DNA of 64,000 nt, from contig VDMD01000009.1 in the NCBI GenBank assembly GCA_007026445.1, forward strand, positions 558,001 through 622,000, read 5' to 3'. The notes beneath the pieces are model-generated. The model was given only the letters and a program-made list of their open reading frames with translations. It made no database searches and had not been told where the DNA came from. Below, in pieces: positions 1-11,187 of this stretch (its first letter is position 1; every line of letters begins with the position of its first letter). Position numbers and translations under genes: made by a program. This DNA comes from Schizophyllum amplum (taxonomy: Eukaryota > Basidiomycota > Agaricomycetes > Agaricales > Schizophyllaceae).

Positions 1-84
1 GTGGGAAATGGGGTATCACGGCATTCTAGGATTGCTAGTAACCTATATCGCCGACGGTCGCGTAACGATTCACGGCGAACTCCT

Positions 85-1948
85 TTACAAAGGTTCGATA
101 GAAAGGTAGTTATCTCCTATATCCATCTCCACGTCCAAGCTTCCGCCCCAGCGTACTCGGACGCGCAGGCGTATCATCCCTTCAGCGGGAATCGCAGAGA
201 CAGTCGTCTTCAGCGATGCGTCCGTCGAGTCCTCGAACTCGACCATGAATATGCGGCCGTCCGATGCGCTACCCTGCTCAATCCAGCGGTTGTATTCGTG
301 GAATGCGCATTCTTTGATGAAATGGTATTCCATGTAGTCCAGAACGGGGGCCGCCTGCGTGGGCGGGCGGCTCCTTCCTGGTAGTATTTGGTGAATACCT
401 GGCGATAGTCAGCGAAAGCGCGACGCGCGATACATTGAACACATCACGTGCCTATAATCCGCGCATGTCTTGGCACTTGTGGGCATTCCCGTTTATGTCC
501 CGAGCGCCAGTGTGCCGTCTGGCATTCGCGCGAGCAGTAGAAGACGGTCGCGCAGGTACACATCTTCAATTTGCCACCTTGTGGACGAGCAGTTCGGCAC
601 TAGGTGCGCATGGGCTGGTAGTCAGTGTCATGCATGGGTGTTGCAAAGCGTAGGTGCGCACGTCTGGGTTGGAGCAGCCGTCACGCTGCAATGCTCGTAT
701 GCGCGAGACGAACGACTGGTACCGCGGACAGATCACCACGAAACGCCCGGCCAGCGCATTCCATGTCAGCTTCATCGTAGACGGCGGATCCGCCAGTCGC
801 TTGCAGAATCCGGTTTGCTTCATGCACGCTCGTAGCACGTCAGGCCATACCATGGCGGGCATCAGCACGTTCCGCACCCAGCGTTCCGCATTCTCGTGCC
901 ACGCCTTCCCCGTCCTTCCAGTCTCTGGGACGAAGTGCAGGATGCTGTCGATGTACGTGAGGATACCGGCGCGGATGGCTTCCACCACTTCGTGCTCGTG
1001 CTCGCGCGACGCGAACAGCGTGTCCATGATGCTCATAGCCAGACGGACGATCAAATGTTGGCCTTCCGTCACGTTCTCTAATTCGTCCTCAGTCATCGCG
1101 GCTTTCGGGACAGAGCGTAGTAGAACTTTGACCAGCAGAGAGACGCCCGACGCGTGTCGAAACCCGTTGAGGACCGGCCGAAATGCGACCAGATGAGGCA
1201 CCGACGTCCCATAATCCATGAAGTGGTCCCAGGACTCTGTCGAAGAGCCCGATACGCCTTGCATCATTTCCATCCGTTGGAACATAGCGCGGAGGATGGC
1301 GCCAGGCTGTCGATCCTCATGCGCGGCCATTTCGGCTAGCAGGCGTACGTCCTTGCTTGCAAGCCACACGCGGAACGCCGAGATGAGATCGTACAACCGC
1401 AGATCTTCCTCGTCCGTATCGGGCCAATTGTGCGTCAGGACCGACAGGAACACTTCGCCGAACCGCAGTCGCGTCAAGCAGGCGGCGCGAGCGACGGGAA
1501 TATCGAGGAGAGCCGATAGCGTGGTGCTCAGCAGCCGCATGCGTAGATGCACGGTAATCGCAACGGTGCCGTCCGAGCGCAATGGGAAGTCGACAGAGTC
1601 CATGTCCAATCCAGGCAGGTCCTTGATATTCCCCTCTCCCGGCAACAGGAAGAGAAACCACTGCCATGCATCAGCGAAAGACGGGAGGAGCGCATTTACA
1701 TAGCTCCTCCCGCTCTGCAACACAGCGATGCATAAGTGATTGAATACTCTCCAAGCTTGGATGGCCTCCGTGATGGCCTGAGCGCCGCTCTTGTTCAGAG
1801 GGTGCTGCGGGATCCTGGAGGGATGCAGCCGGGCAAGCATATCCTTGATGCGATGGTGCTGCAGAAGTCTCGGATGCAGTGGAGCTCTGTAGCCTTCGAG
1901 GAAGGTGAACATATTCTCCTCGTATTTGCTGACCATTAGCGAGGGCAT
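85..1948 (-). CDS. MYND zinc-finger protein, copy 1
   Basis: Basidiomycete protein with a long alpha-helical N-terminal part and a C-terminal MYND finger, a zinc-binding module for protein-protein contacts; no enzymatic function can be assigned. Exon 1 runs 1948..662. A 62-nt intron (GTGCGC donor, CACCTAG acceptor) leads to an exon starting at 599. The finger reads CSNPD + C...CTC...YCSREC...H...C, split by the intron after CSNPD exactly as in the copies at 2346 and 58761. The last exon (about 345..85) carries a YMEYHF motif matching YVDFHF and YIDHHF of the other copies, and ends in TAA. The intron between about 430 and 345 could not be placed exactly. ATG at 1948 (MPSLMVSKYE) is the first in-frame ATG. 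Family certain, ends less so. Confidence 0.8.
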
Positions 1949-2345
1949 CGCAGCACTAGCGGGCTGTTGGAGTGACCTATTCAGACACAGCGGCACAAAT
2001 GGTGTGTCGGAGCCTACGAACGCTATTCATGATATGTAGTTCCAAGCTTTTATGGCATGCGCACAGATACGCCGAGCGGAGAACACCGGCGGGCGGATGC
2101 AGAGCGCGCGCGAGGGACAGAAAGAAAAAGAGAGAGAGGAATCAGAGGAGAGTCGAAATTCAAGCCCGCACAATGACGCATATCACGTGATAGTCACGTC
2201 ATGTTCAATTACTTATGACAAGGAGAGGGGAAGCCGAGAGTTGGCCGAGAGGGCGGATATAATCTAGCGTAGCGAGTGAGGTTCTAGGTCAGCAAGCATG
2301 TATCATAGCTGATTAATTTGCTGAAGAGTACCGCCGCTAGTTTAT
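1949..2345. other. intergenic between tandem MYND genes
   Basis: About 400 bases forming the 5' flank of MYND copy 1 and the 3' flank of copy 2. It holds a purine-rich stretch at about 2110-2160. No gene or repeat recognised. Confidence 0.5.
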
Positions 2346-4345
2346 TCAGCCCGATGCTACTCTATGCTCTTCAGCAAGCAGCGTCAATGCCCGGACGGAC
2401 ATCGTCCTCACGACACCAACGTCCACATCCGTGATAGTGCCGAAGCATACTCGGACGTACACGCGCGTCGAGTCTGGCCCCACCGGACCATAAGGGTCTC
2501 GGACGACCGCAGCGGTCATCTTCAGACTTCCATCAGATGACCTGGCCACGAAGTCGACCAGCACAGAGCGTCCGTCTACTCTTGTACCCCTCACAACAGC
2601 CAATGCGACCTCCTTCAAAGCGCATGCCTTCAAGAAGTGGTGGTCTATGTAGCCTAGCTGCGGTGTCATGCGGGCCCCGCTAGGTTCCGCAAGCGGTCGG
2701 TAGACTGACGATATTCACATTGAGCATCCGCGCTATGCGAAGAAAAATGATGCACTCACCCATCATCGAATTCGCCTCCCTCGAGCACGACTCACGATGC
2801 CCACCCAACCGCCAATGCGTCCGCTGGCAGTCGGTGGAGCAGTAGAAGGCAGTCGCACAAATACAGATCCTCGTTTTCGCTTTCGTATACGTGCTCGGCG
2901 AGCTGGCCCTCAAACACTGAGGGATTTGGGTCGGTCGAAGGCTGTCACGGAACAGTCGAGAACATACCTCTGGGTTATGGCAGCCTCGAGTTTGCAGAGG
3001 ACGAAGATCCGCGACAAATTGTGCATATCGCGGAGCGAGCATCACGTACCGCGCGGTCACTGTGTCCCACGCCTGCCACTTCTGCCGAAGGGATCGCGAG
3101 GCGGGATCCACCAGTTGACCGTGGAGGCCAACCTGTTTCTTGAACGCTCTAAGAACGTCTACCCAGGCCATGGCTGGCATCATCACGTCGAGCAACCAGG
3201 TCCCTGCGGTGCGACGCCATTCGTTGCCGTCGCCTGTCGCAGGCACGAATCGCAGCAGTCGGTCCATGAAGACCAGAAGTCCCGCTTGTATAGCCTCCAC
3301 AACTTCCTCGTCCTTCTCCCGCGTGCCAAATAACGTGTCCAGAAGGCTCATCGCGAGGCGGGTTGCGATACGTTCCATGAAAAGGTCCTCCATCTGCTCT
3401 GAAGAGAGCTTGCGATCCGGAACCGCACGGAGCAGCAGTTGCACCAGTACCGTGACTCCACCCGCACGTCGGAAACCCTCCCGCATCGTTCGGTGCAATT
3501 GCGAAGACAACAAGTAGAGCACGGCGCCTCCATAGCTTGGGGAGTACGATTTGTAATCCTCTGGGGCATCGAAGAGCCACTGAACGCGAAGGAAGATGAC
3601 GCGGAATAGCGCACCCGGATGTCGTTCCTCGTGTGCGACGACGCTGTCCAGGAGGCGTTGAGAGAGCTCCCTATTGCTTCCTTCGAGACCTGAATTAAAA
3701 AACCGCATGAGGTTGTGTACGGGTATCGTGTAGAAGGCATTCGATGGACGGTCCCAGTCGTAAGTCAGTACCGACAAGAGCACTTCTCCGAACCGCGGCT
3801 GGGCGAAGCACGTGGCACTTGCAGCTGGTATGAAGAGCAGTTCGGAGACGGTCGTCATCACCAATCTGTAGCGCATGTATACAGTAACAGCGACAGTCCC
3901 GTCTGATTGAAGCGGGAAGTCTGGGGTTTCGAACTCGGTTCCGAGGAGGTCCTTCACGTTGCCTTCGCCCGGCAAGAGGAACAGCATCCATTGCCATGCG
4001 TCTGCGAAGTACGAGAGGAATGTGTCCAGGAAGTTCTTGTCGCTCTGTACGGCCGCCAGGGAGAGATGGCAGTACATTCTCCATGCCTGCAGGGCTTCCG
4101 TAATAACCCGGGCATCGCGCTCGTCCAACGGGTGCTTGGGGATCCGGGAGGGCTGTAAACGCGCGAGAAGCTCTTTGAAACGGCGATGCTGGAAGAGTTT
4201 CGCAGGCAGCGGTACATCGTACCCATTGAGAAAGGTTACAAAGTCCTTCTCGTATTTGCTGATCTTAGTAGCTGCAGCGGTCTGGCACAGACGCGGTCAA
4301 TTCTGTTCGGTATCTGATGGCAACAGGAAGGCTCACCGCGCTCAT
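2346..4345 (-). CDS. MYND zinc-finger protein, copy 2
   Basis: Tandem paralogue of the gene at 85. Four exons fit in phase: 4345..4337 (ATG AGC GCG), 4281..2968, 2916..2760 and 2704..2346, giving 612 aa. The helical body is followed by a MYND finger reading CHNPE + C...ICIC...YCSTDC...H...C, then a C-terminal domain with GYIDHHF. The finger is interrupted by an intron after CHNPE, as in the other two copies. The nine-base first exon followed by an intron resembles the 15-base first exon of the third copy. Probably a protein-interaction factor, function unknown. Spliced model consistent throughout; no lesion seen. Confidence 0.85.
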
Positions 4346-4977
4346 GTTCGTTTCGGTAGCCTGCATAACCTTCTATTGTATTACTCCAGTATGATGTGTT
4401 CTGCTCTGTTTCTGCCCGACTAAATTGAGTAAAACTCGAAGAGGTATCTGAATACAATTGCTTTTCGTCAGCGTCGAAGAGGAACATCATCGAAGAAAAG
4501 TCCTTGCCTCGATGTCGGTATGTGTATGGTGCGGTTCGCTTCTCAAGACCTCGGGATTTGAAGCACTGGTGAGTCGTAACTCGTCGCGCAAGGCCTAGAT
4601 GAGGGCAGGATGACGGCCAGCGACTGGCCAGCGATAAGGCGGTCAGCGTGTTGGCCAGGCACGTGGGCGCGTGTCTCTCCACCGGCATCTGCCGAGACTC
4701 AACACTCGAGAGATGCGCGCCCGGAGTCGAAGCCTCTGAAGTCTAGCGTAAGGTCGAGCTAACTTGGGCATACCGACTATGAGGGCCGGCGGTTTGAAGC
4801 CATAAAATTTGGGATATGATGCAGCTACAGAGCACTGCTGGTGCAAAGATCGAGGACATGGTGATGATTAATGAGAGGCTGACTCCGTGATCCTGCCTCG
4901 TCGGCTCGTGAAGCGTCCCAAGCGTGCTCACCGTGAGGCGGGCAATGTCAGCTAACCTGAACACCATCTCTTCTTTG
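4346..4977. other. intergenic, nothing recognised
   Basis: About 630 bases between the start of MYND copy 2 and the 3' end of the small Cys/His gene at 4978. Short open frames on both strands show no domain, splice pattern or homology to neighbours. Confidence 0.4.
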
Positions 4978-5410
4978 TCACCTGCCCACCGCCGAGGCTA
5001 CATATGGTCCTCGGCGTCGACAGCCCCTGCATAGATGGGCCTTCCTGCAGGCTTTGCTCGTGCACGCGCCGCTGTTGACCTTGCCACATATTGGTTGGGA
5101 CGACGATGCTAGATGTCCTGTTGCATATGGAGCATTGTATCCCCTCACACGGTGGGATTCGGTTGATCTGTAAGGCGTGTTGAGAACTAAAAGACTGAAC
5201 CTGTGGTTGGATGCGCACGTATGTCGCTCTATGCCAGGCCGTCGGTCGCCACCAATAGTCGCCGACGGTCCTGTTCGTGTATCACTGGATGGCGACAGCG
5301 AGCGGCAAGACGTTGTATAGGCCTTGAGGACTCTGAGGTACGTTGAGCATTTTCCACAGGATCGGAGGACAAGAGACTTACTGTCGACAGCGAGCGAAGA
5401 AACGATGCAT
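4978..5410 (-). CDS. small Cys/His-cluster protein, member D (divergent)
   Basis: Three exons, 5410..5382, 5332..5219 and 5167..4978, with two phase-2 introns (49 and 51 nt), give 110 aa. Exon sizes and phases match the genes at 6512, 8229 and 28452. The middle exon is Ser/Pro rich (SLSPSSDTRTGPSA). The last exon has the shared RGY...P motif, then C-x5-G-x-C-x4-C-x3-H-x-C-x2-C. The final His and Cys present in the other members are missing; the protein ends RGPYVASAVGR. It also lacks the acidic run. It may be a diverged functional gene or an early pseudogene. Not recognised as any named family. Confidence 0.6.
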
Positions 5411-6511
5411 AAAATCAAGTGCAGGAATGTCGGGATCTTGAAATGTGCCAGTGGCGGACGGGGTACGACATTCGTATCTAAGTAAGAGCAGCGCAAAGAA
5501 GGCTGTGCCAGCCCGGGCCTGTTGCCAATCAGTACGAGTCGACATAGATGTGTATGAGCTCTACAAGTTTCACACTGCGCATTCATAGCTCTCACCTTTC
5601 GTTCAGTGGCTTCCTTGGAAAGCACTGTCTATAGGCCAAAGAAATCAGTGGTATGCGTCGAGGTGGCCGTGATTCTAGCGCGGTCGCAAGCTCAATCTGC
5701 CGACCAGCGGTGTAGGTGTATAGATAGAAGTAGTATCTGAAAGGTAGCCTAGAAGATAAAATTCAGTCATGCGACGATGCCGCAAGGACACCTGAAGGAG
5801 ACTCGCGGATGATGCTTGCCGCGTCTTAGCACTTGAAGACGCATCGCTTGAAAAAAAAAGCGCTCATCCTGACTGATCGATAAATGTTGTCATGGACAAG
5901 CATAGCTTCGTTGGTGGAGAGTGCTGGCTCATGGCGCATCGCGTGTGTGTGATCATTGAAGTCCAAAGGACGGTCCTTCATCGCGGATGAGGCGGGCGGT
6001 CGACCGAGCGAGGAACAAGATAATCCCCGCCCATAATAGAATGCATATTGACGGTTGCTTACGCGCGACCGCAAGTTGGACGAACGCGGAGGGAGAAGGT
6101 CATCGCCGAGGGTGTGCAAAGGGCGTGGGAACAGCGCGCGGAACCATATTGCCATCGGCAAAGCCCGAGTCAGCCCCGAATGCGATGCTCCTTGTTCATC
6201 AATCTCCGCCTCGTTGCATGGGAAGTCGAGAGGCACAAATAGAGCTGAAGGTGTCTGAGTCATTTTCATAGCTAGAGACTCACACTGGCCGCCATGCAAA
6301 TGACTGCCGGGTCCACTGACGCACAGCTACCAGATTCAAAGAGCCATATGTCAGGACAGTAGTACTTACAGGACTTGGTGGTTAAGATAGCTAAATTATA
6401 GACAGCGATGTGGAAGGGTACGGTACATAAGATAATCCAAGAGCAAGATACGTAGGAAAGACATCACGAGAGTGCGTTTATACCAGCCGTCAGGCAATAT
6501 CATTGACACCG
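5411..6511. other. intergenic, nothing recognised
   Basis: About 1.1 kb upstream of member D and downstream of member A. Open frames on both strands are short and unsupported. No inverted or tandem repeat was noticed. Confidence 0.4.
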
Positions 6512-6988
6512 CTACTTCGTCAACTTCAAGCAATCCTTCGCGGAATGCTTTCCTTTGCACTTCGAGCAAATAGTATGATCGTCCTTACAACCTGGCTTTT
6601 TGCAAACACCTTTCGCGTTGAACTCGGTGCAGGGCGGTCTGACGGCGGCGTTCTTGACGCCGCCTGCCACGTTAGGCTTGGTGATCCCTCGGTAGCGATA
6701 CGGCACTCTGTAGAAATGTCAGCGGAGTAACAGAAGGGAGGAAGTTGAATGCGTACGAGTCGTCCGACTCGTCGCCCGAGTCGCTGAGTTCATCATCGAG
6801 ACTAGCCCGACGGTGTGCCGTACTGGGCGCCGACCTGCTGCCCGACGCAGGAGAGGGGCTGCGCGATGGAAGGATATCGCGAACGACGCTGAAGGCGCGT
6901 TAGGAACACGTGAAGCGCCTGGCTGATTGGGCACGCACTCGAGCGATCCCACGACGAGCTTCTTGATCGTCGAGTACGTGTGGGTCAT
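6512..6988 (-). CDS. small Cys/His-cluster protein, member A
   Basis: Three exons, 6988..6939, 6888..6757 and 6707..6512, with two phase-2 introns of 50 and 49 nt, encode 125 aa. Order of parts: short N-terminal helix (MTHTYSTIKKLVVGSL), Ser/Pro-rich segment (PSRSPSPASGSRSAP), acidic run (DDELSDSGDESDDS), a YRYRGIT motif, and a C-terminal cluster C-x6-G-x-C-x4-C-x4-H-x2-C-x2-C-x4-H-x4-C followed by a basic tail. The cluster resembles a CCCH finger fused to a zinc knuckle, so nucleic-acid binding is possible but unproven. Member B at 8229 aligns along its whole length. A TATA-like sequence lies 84 bases upstream. No reverse transcriptase or integrase is nearby, so a retroelement Gag is not supported. 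Confidence 0.75.
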
Positions 6989-7071
6989 GTGAGGAGCGAT
7001 GGGCTGCTTCTGCAGTGGGCGCGTGAAGGGGATAAATGGGTCGTGAGAGGCAGAACGACTGGCGCGCTCAC

Positions 7072-7080
7072 CTATATATG
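7072..7080 (-). promoter_or_regulatory. TATA-like box of member A
   Basis: CATATATAG on the minus strand about 84 bases upstream of the ATG at 6988. Member B has an equivalent sequence at the same distance and member C has a weaker one. Confidence 0.5.
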
Positions 7081-8228
7081 CTGCTGAACCTGCAGGCATC
7101 CATTCACTGAAAAGCTATGCACCGCCGTGCTTGCTGCCCAGCAGCTGTGGGGTACTAGGGTTCTGTAAATATCAGTCATAGCATACTCTTCCACAGCCGG
7201 CGCGCACGGTGGGGGCGCTGTCCTTGACATCGACCCCGGCGCTGAGGTCCTTCCAGGCTCTGAATGATGCCGTACGACATGAGCGTAGATGGGCGCGCGG
7301 CAGCTGTAAAGAGTCGTATTTCAAATCGTCTTCTGATACGTATCCCTGTTCTGACTAGATGTTCGAGCGAAATGGGTTATGGACGTGCATGCCACACCCC
7401 GTTCCATCATCGCCGCCAATCTATCACGTTCCACGGTGATGCCGTCACTCCCCTAGAGCGCGAGAGGCAGTGATTATATTCAGAGGTAGTATACGCGCGC
7501 CCCGCGAGCATCAGGCGCTGGTCGTTGCTGTGGCGGAGACGTACGGGAACTGGCAAGCCTTCACTAGCACTAACAGAACGCCGCGAGCTTAGCTCGAAGC
7601 TTGATGCCCATCGATTCGATGAGACCAAGGGCTGATCAAGTCTCAAGTGCGCCTCAGGTGCAGGAGAGACGATTGCCGACAAGACCATCGAGATGCCAAC
7701 CAGAGTGTAGCATTAAGGGTGGTTGACGATGACGGACAAAAGCAACCATGAGGCGTGCGAGCAGTCGGAGGAAAACCCGGGTTGCGGGACCGGGCAAACT
7801 TTCCACGCGATGTTCATATTTTTCTCTCCTTTCCGTCTAGGTGGCCGCAACTTCGAAGTCGTGCATCTCGCTCTACTACGAAGAGAAATTCATTCACATA
7901 GTAGGCATGTCTAGTATATGTGTAGATGCCCAGGCAGAGTCCTGTAGCAAGCCCAAAGGAAGCACGTAGGCAGGAATATATTGAATGAGTACAATGGTCA
8001 GAGCGAGCATCCGAGTAGAGATTTATATTGGGAATACATGAATGTTGGACGCGCAATCGTCCGGATATGTATCGTTGCACATTAGGATAACTCTGTCCGT
8101 ACAGCCACGCATGTACAACAAGGGCGTCCTGGCGATGAGATGAGCTTGTCGCGGACGGGGAGGACGGGAATGGTATGGCAGAAAACCGTCGCCTCGCTAA
8201 GCTTGTTCAGGAAATGCAAGATCAAGCC
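7081..8228. other. intergenic with flank duplicated upstream of member B
   Basis: No gene recognised. The stretch at about 7200-7470 resembles 8910-9160 upstream of member B. Shared pieces include GCTGAGGTC, TAGAT..GCTCGA-like, GCCACACC..GTTCCATC and CACGTTCCACG-GTGA-like sequences in the same order. This suggests genes A and B were duplicated together with their 5' flanks. Confidence 0.45.
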
Positions 8229-8721
8229 TCATCGCGCTGACTGCTTCTTGGGCATGGGGCAGAGGTTCTGCCACACAGCGTGCCTCCCCGAGCATCTCGA
8301 GCAGATGTGCTCCATTTTGCAACCTCCCGCCGTGCATCCATTCTTGTCGTTGTAGGCGGGGCATACGGGCTTCTTCTTGCTGGGCTGAGCGTTCCCACTG
8401 GTCGCGCCAGGCGTGGTGTACCCACGGTAACGCGGCGGCCCGCTGACAGGCCTATTAGCTGAGCGGCTAGGTCGACGACAAGATGGAACACGCACTCGGA
8501 TTCGTCCGACTCGTCGCTCGAAGACGAGTCGATGCTGGCTGGGCGATGCTCCGTAGCCTGCGTCGATCCGCCTTCACCGCGGTCGCTTGGGGCTGGGGAC
8601 GGGGTACGAGAGGGAAAGACGACGCTGGGCAAGGGTTCAGCGATGTTGGGCTCGCTAGTTCATCGTCCACGTACCTCAGCATGTCCCCAATGTACCTCTT
8701 GACCTTTGAGAAGCTGTACAT
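8229..8721 (-). CDS. small Cys/His-cluster protein, member B
   Basis: Three exons, 8721..8675, 8624..8496 and 8451..8229, with phase-2 introns of 50 and 44 nt, encode 132 aa. It has the same order of parts as member A: N-terminal helix (MYSFSKVKRYIGDML), SVVFPSRTPSPAPSD (A has DVVRDILPSRSPSPAS), acidic Ser run (SSSSDESDESE), RYRGYTTP, and a cluster C-x5-G-x-C-x4-C-x3-H-x-C-x2-C-x9-C ending in a basic tail. Both introns sit at homologous codons. The aligned regions outside the cluster argue for true paralogy rather than convergence. Function unknown; nucleic-acid or protein binding through zinc is an inference. Confidence 0.78.
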
Positions 8722-8798
8722 CTTGAGAGCGTCTACTTGCTTCGAGTTTAGCGATCGTTGGTTCGTGGTCAGAGGTGGGGGCTCGGGAACGCAGGCCC

Positions 8799-8806
8799 TT
8801 ATATAT
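8799..8806 (-). promoter_or_regulatory. TATA-like box of member B
   Basis: ATATATAA on the minus strand about 80 bases upstream of the ATG at 8721, the same spacing as for member A. Confidence 0.5.
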
Positions 8807-9903
8807 GCGGCTGCATCTGCATATATTGAGCGTACCGCGCCGAGCCAGTGCGCAGCTAGGCTAAAAGCTGCACTGCGCAGTTGTTGAATAGAAAATAAGC
8901 GCCTGTACAGGAAGTGTTCAGCGCCGCCGAGCTGAGGTCTTGCTCATTCATATCGCCGGCGCGAAGAGTTGCCCGAGGTCTATACCCATGTCGCGCTTTG
9001 TATTGCACTAGATCGCTCGAACCGCTTTGCGAGATGGTTCAACAAAGGGCTATCTTGATTCAGCATCGTTGATTCTAGGGTGAGAATGCGCGAACGTACC
9101 ACACCATGTACCATCGCCACTGATCCACGTTCCACGCTGACGGCAGGCGTGCCATTCATTCCGCACAGACACTCCACCAAGCGGTGAAGTAAAGCATTCA
9201 AAGGTGCATGCATCCTCAACTACTGCTGTCAACGGTCCTGCCTAGTATCATCTATCAGCTGCGGGAGATGGACGGGGAGGTGGGAGAGTAACTCACCAGC
9301 TGGGCCCAACTTTCGGGATAGGCGGTGCTGCTGGCGCCGTAGAACGAGATGCGAGGCGCCAAAGAGAGCCGCTGGCTGTGAGCGCGGTTGGAAGCTGTTC
9401 ACGATGCGTCGGGGAAGCTGCCGACGGTAACCTGTCCAAACTCTGCCGCGAGAGCCTGCGTGGTCGGAGGACGGAAAGGAGAGGTACGTGAAGCCCGGGG
9501 AATGTCACAAGTACGGGTGTCCGGGGTCGCTGACATCAATCAGAGTCCGCGCCGCGGCAGCGCACAGGACCCAGCGGCAGGCCGCCCTCCCCACGGGCCA
9601 CGGGCCGCGTTCAGCGAGCACATCGTAAAGGCGAGGAAACGCCGAATCAGATAGCCAGCAAAATATTCGTGTATACTTCCCATACTTCCTATGAGCTAGA
9701 ATTTACGCACGTCTACGGCTGTGGAGGAGTGCAAGGGAGAGTTACGCTGCTCGCCGCAACACGGCGGGAAGAACAAGGAACAAAACTGGCCGAAAGGGGA
9801 AGTCTGGCGCGCGACGCGTCAATTATTCATCGCGTGACGTCATGTATCATGCGCTGGCGCGTCGATCTCCCGTCCGCCCTACTTATCGATGGCGGGGTAC
9901 CCA
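8807..9903. other. intergenic, duplicated flank then unassigned
   Basis: The part near 8910-9160 is similar to 7200-7470 (5' flank of member A). The remainder, up to the promoter of the aldo/keto reductase, shows no recognisable gene. Confidence 0.4.
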
Positions 9904-9911
9904 TATAAATA
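9904..9911 (+). promoter_or_regulatory. TATA box of aldo/keto reductase gene
   Basis: TATAAATA 76 bases upstream of the ATG at 9987. Between box and start lies a pyrimidine-rich CT tract, common before basidiomycete starts. Confidence 0.6.
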
Positions 9912-9986
9912 CCGCGCTTCTCCTGTCTTTCCTTCAACCATTCCCCACATCCCCGCTCTTCCCCCCACAAGCAAAACGCAACAATC

Positions 9987-11187
9987 ATGGTCGCCTCCAC
10001 CACCGTCAAGCTCAACACCGGCGCCGAGATGCCCACGGTCAGCCTTGGTGCGTGAGCGTACGGCGATCCAGCGAAGACAGCAGCTGATGTACGGTATCGC
10101 AGGGACCTGGAAGTCCCAGCCCGGCCAGGTTGAGCACGCCGTCGAGTTTGCGCTCAAGAACGGCTACAAGGGCATCGACACCGCGGCCGCGTACAAGAAC
10201 GAGGCCGAGGTCGGCAAGGGCCTGAAGGCCTCGGGCGTCCCCCGCGAGTCCTTCTTCCTCACCACCAAGCTCGACAACCCGGACCAGAAGCACGCCGAAA
10301 AGGCTCTCTTTGACTCTCTCAAGGCGCTTGACACCCCCTACCTTGACCTCTGTGCGTTACCCTCCTCTTGCACGATTCTCCCACTGACGATATCCAGGGT
10401 TGATGCACTGGCCCGCTCCCATGATCGACGGCAGCACCCCGGACAAGAGCGTGAGCAAAGCGAATGCTTGGATGGTGCAGCGGCTGACTATCCACAGATT
10501 GACTGGCTCAACACCTGGAAGGAGATGGAGAGGCTCTACAAGGCCTACCCGGACAAGCTCAAGGCCATCGGTGCGTACCGCTCCCTACGCCCTGCTCCAC
10601 AATGGCTTACATGTCCCTCAGGTGTCTCCAACTTTTCCGTCAAGTTCCTCGAGCGCCTCCTCGCGGAAGCAACCGTCGTCCCCGCCGTCAACCAGATCGA
10701 GCTTCACCCGTAAGACAGTCATGATGAACGCGTTCATCGTCTGACCTCCCTTCGCCCTCCAGCTCCTGCACGCAGACCGATGTCGTCGAGTTCTGCCGCT
10801 CAAAGGGCATCGTCATCACCTCCTACTCCCCGCTCGGCTCCGACAACTCGCCGCTGCTCACGAACCCAACGGTCACCAAGCTCGCCGAAAAGTACAGCGT
10901 CGCGCCCGCCAACATCCTCATCTCGCTCCAGGCCAACAAGCCCGGCGTCACCGGTACGTTCAGCCCCCTGCATTTTTTTCGGCCACTCACCCACCTCCCA
11001 CCCAGTCCTCCCCAAGTCCGTCACCAACAGCCGCATCGAGGCCAACAAGAAGATTGTTGACCTCACCGACGACGAGATCGCCGAGCTCGAGGCCATCGAC
11101 AAGCAGCACCACTTCCGCGCCTGCCACCCGTCGTGGACCGGCTTTGGCAGCCTCGGCTTCCCGGACTGCTTGGACGCGGACAAGTAA
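9987..11187 (+). CDS. aldo/keto reductase
   Basis: NAD(P)H-dependent cytosolic oxidoreductase of carbonyl compounds, single-domain (beta/alpha)8 barrel. Seven exons fit in phase: 9987..10047, 10103..10351, 10398..10450, 10498..10570, 10622..10709, 10763..10953 and 11006..11187, giving 298 aa, normal for the family. The catalytic tetrad is visible: Asp and Tyr in KGIDTAAAYKNE, Lys in FLTTKLDN and His in LMHWP. The NGVSNF-like GVSNFSV and the C-terminal SVTNSRIEANKKI, which binds the cofactor phosphate, are also present. The 5' region has a TATA box and CT tract, consistent with good expression. The substrate cannot be read from sequence; xylose or glycerol reductase-like enzymes are the nearest general types. 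Intact. Confidence 0.93.

Noticed and set aside
6512..8721. Cys/His genes as Gag proteins of retroelements
   Set aside because: No reverse transcriptase, integrase or LTR nearby, and the genes contain conserved introns.
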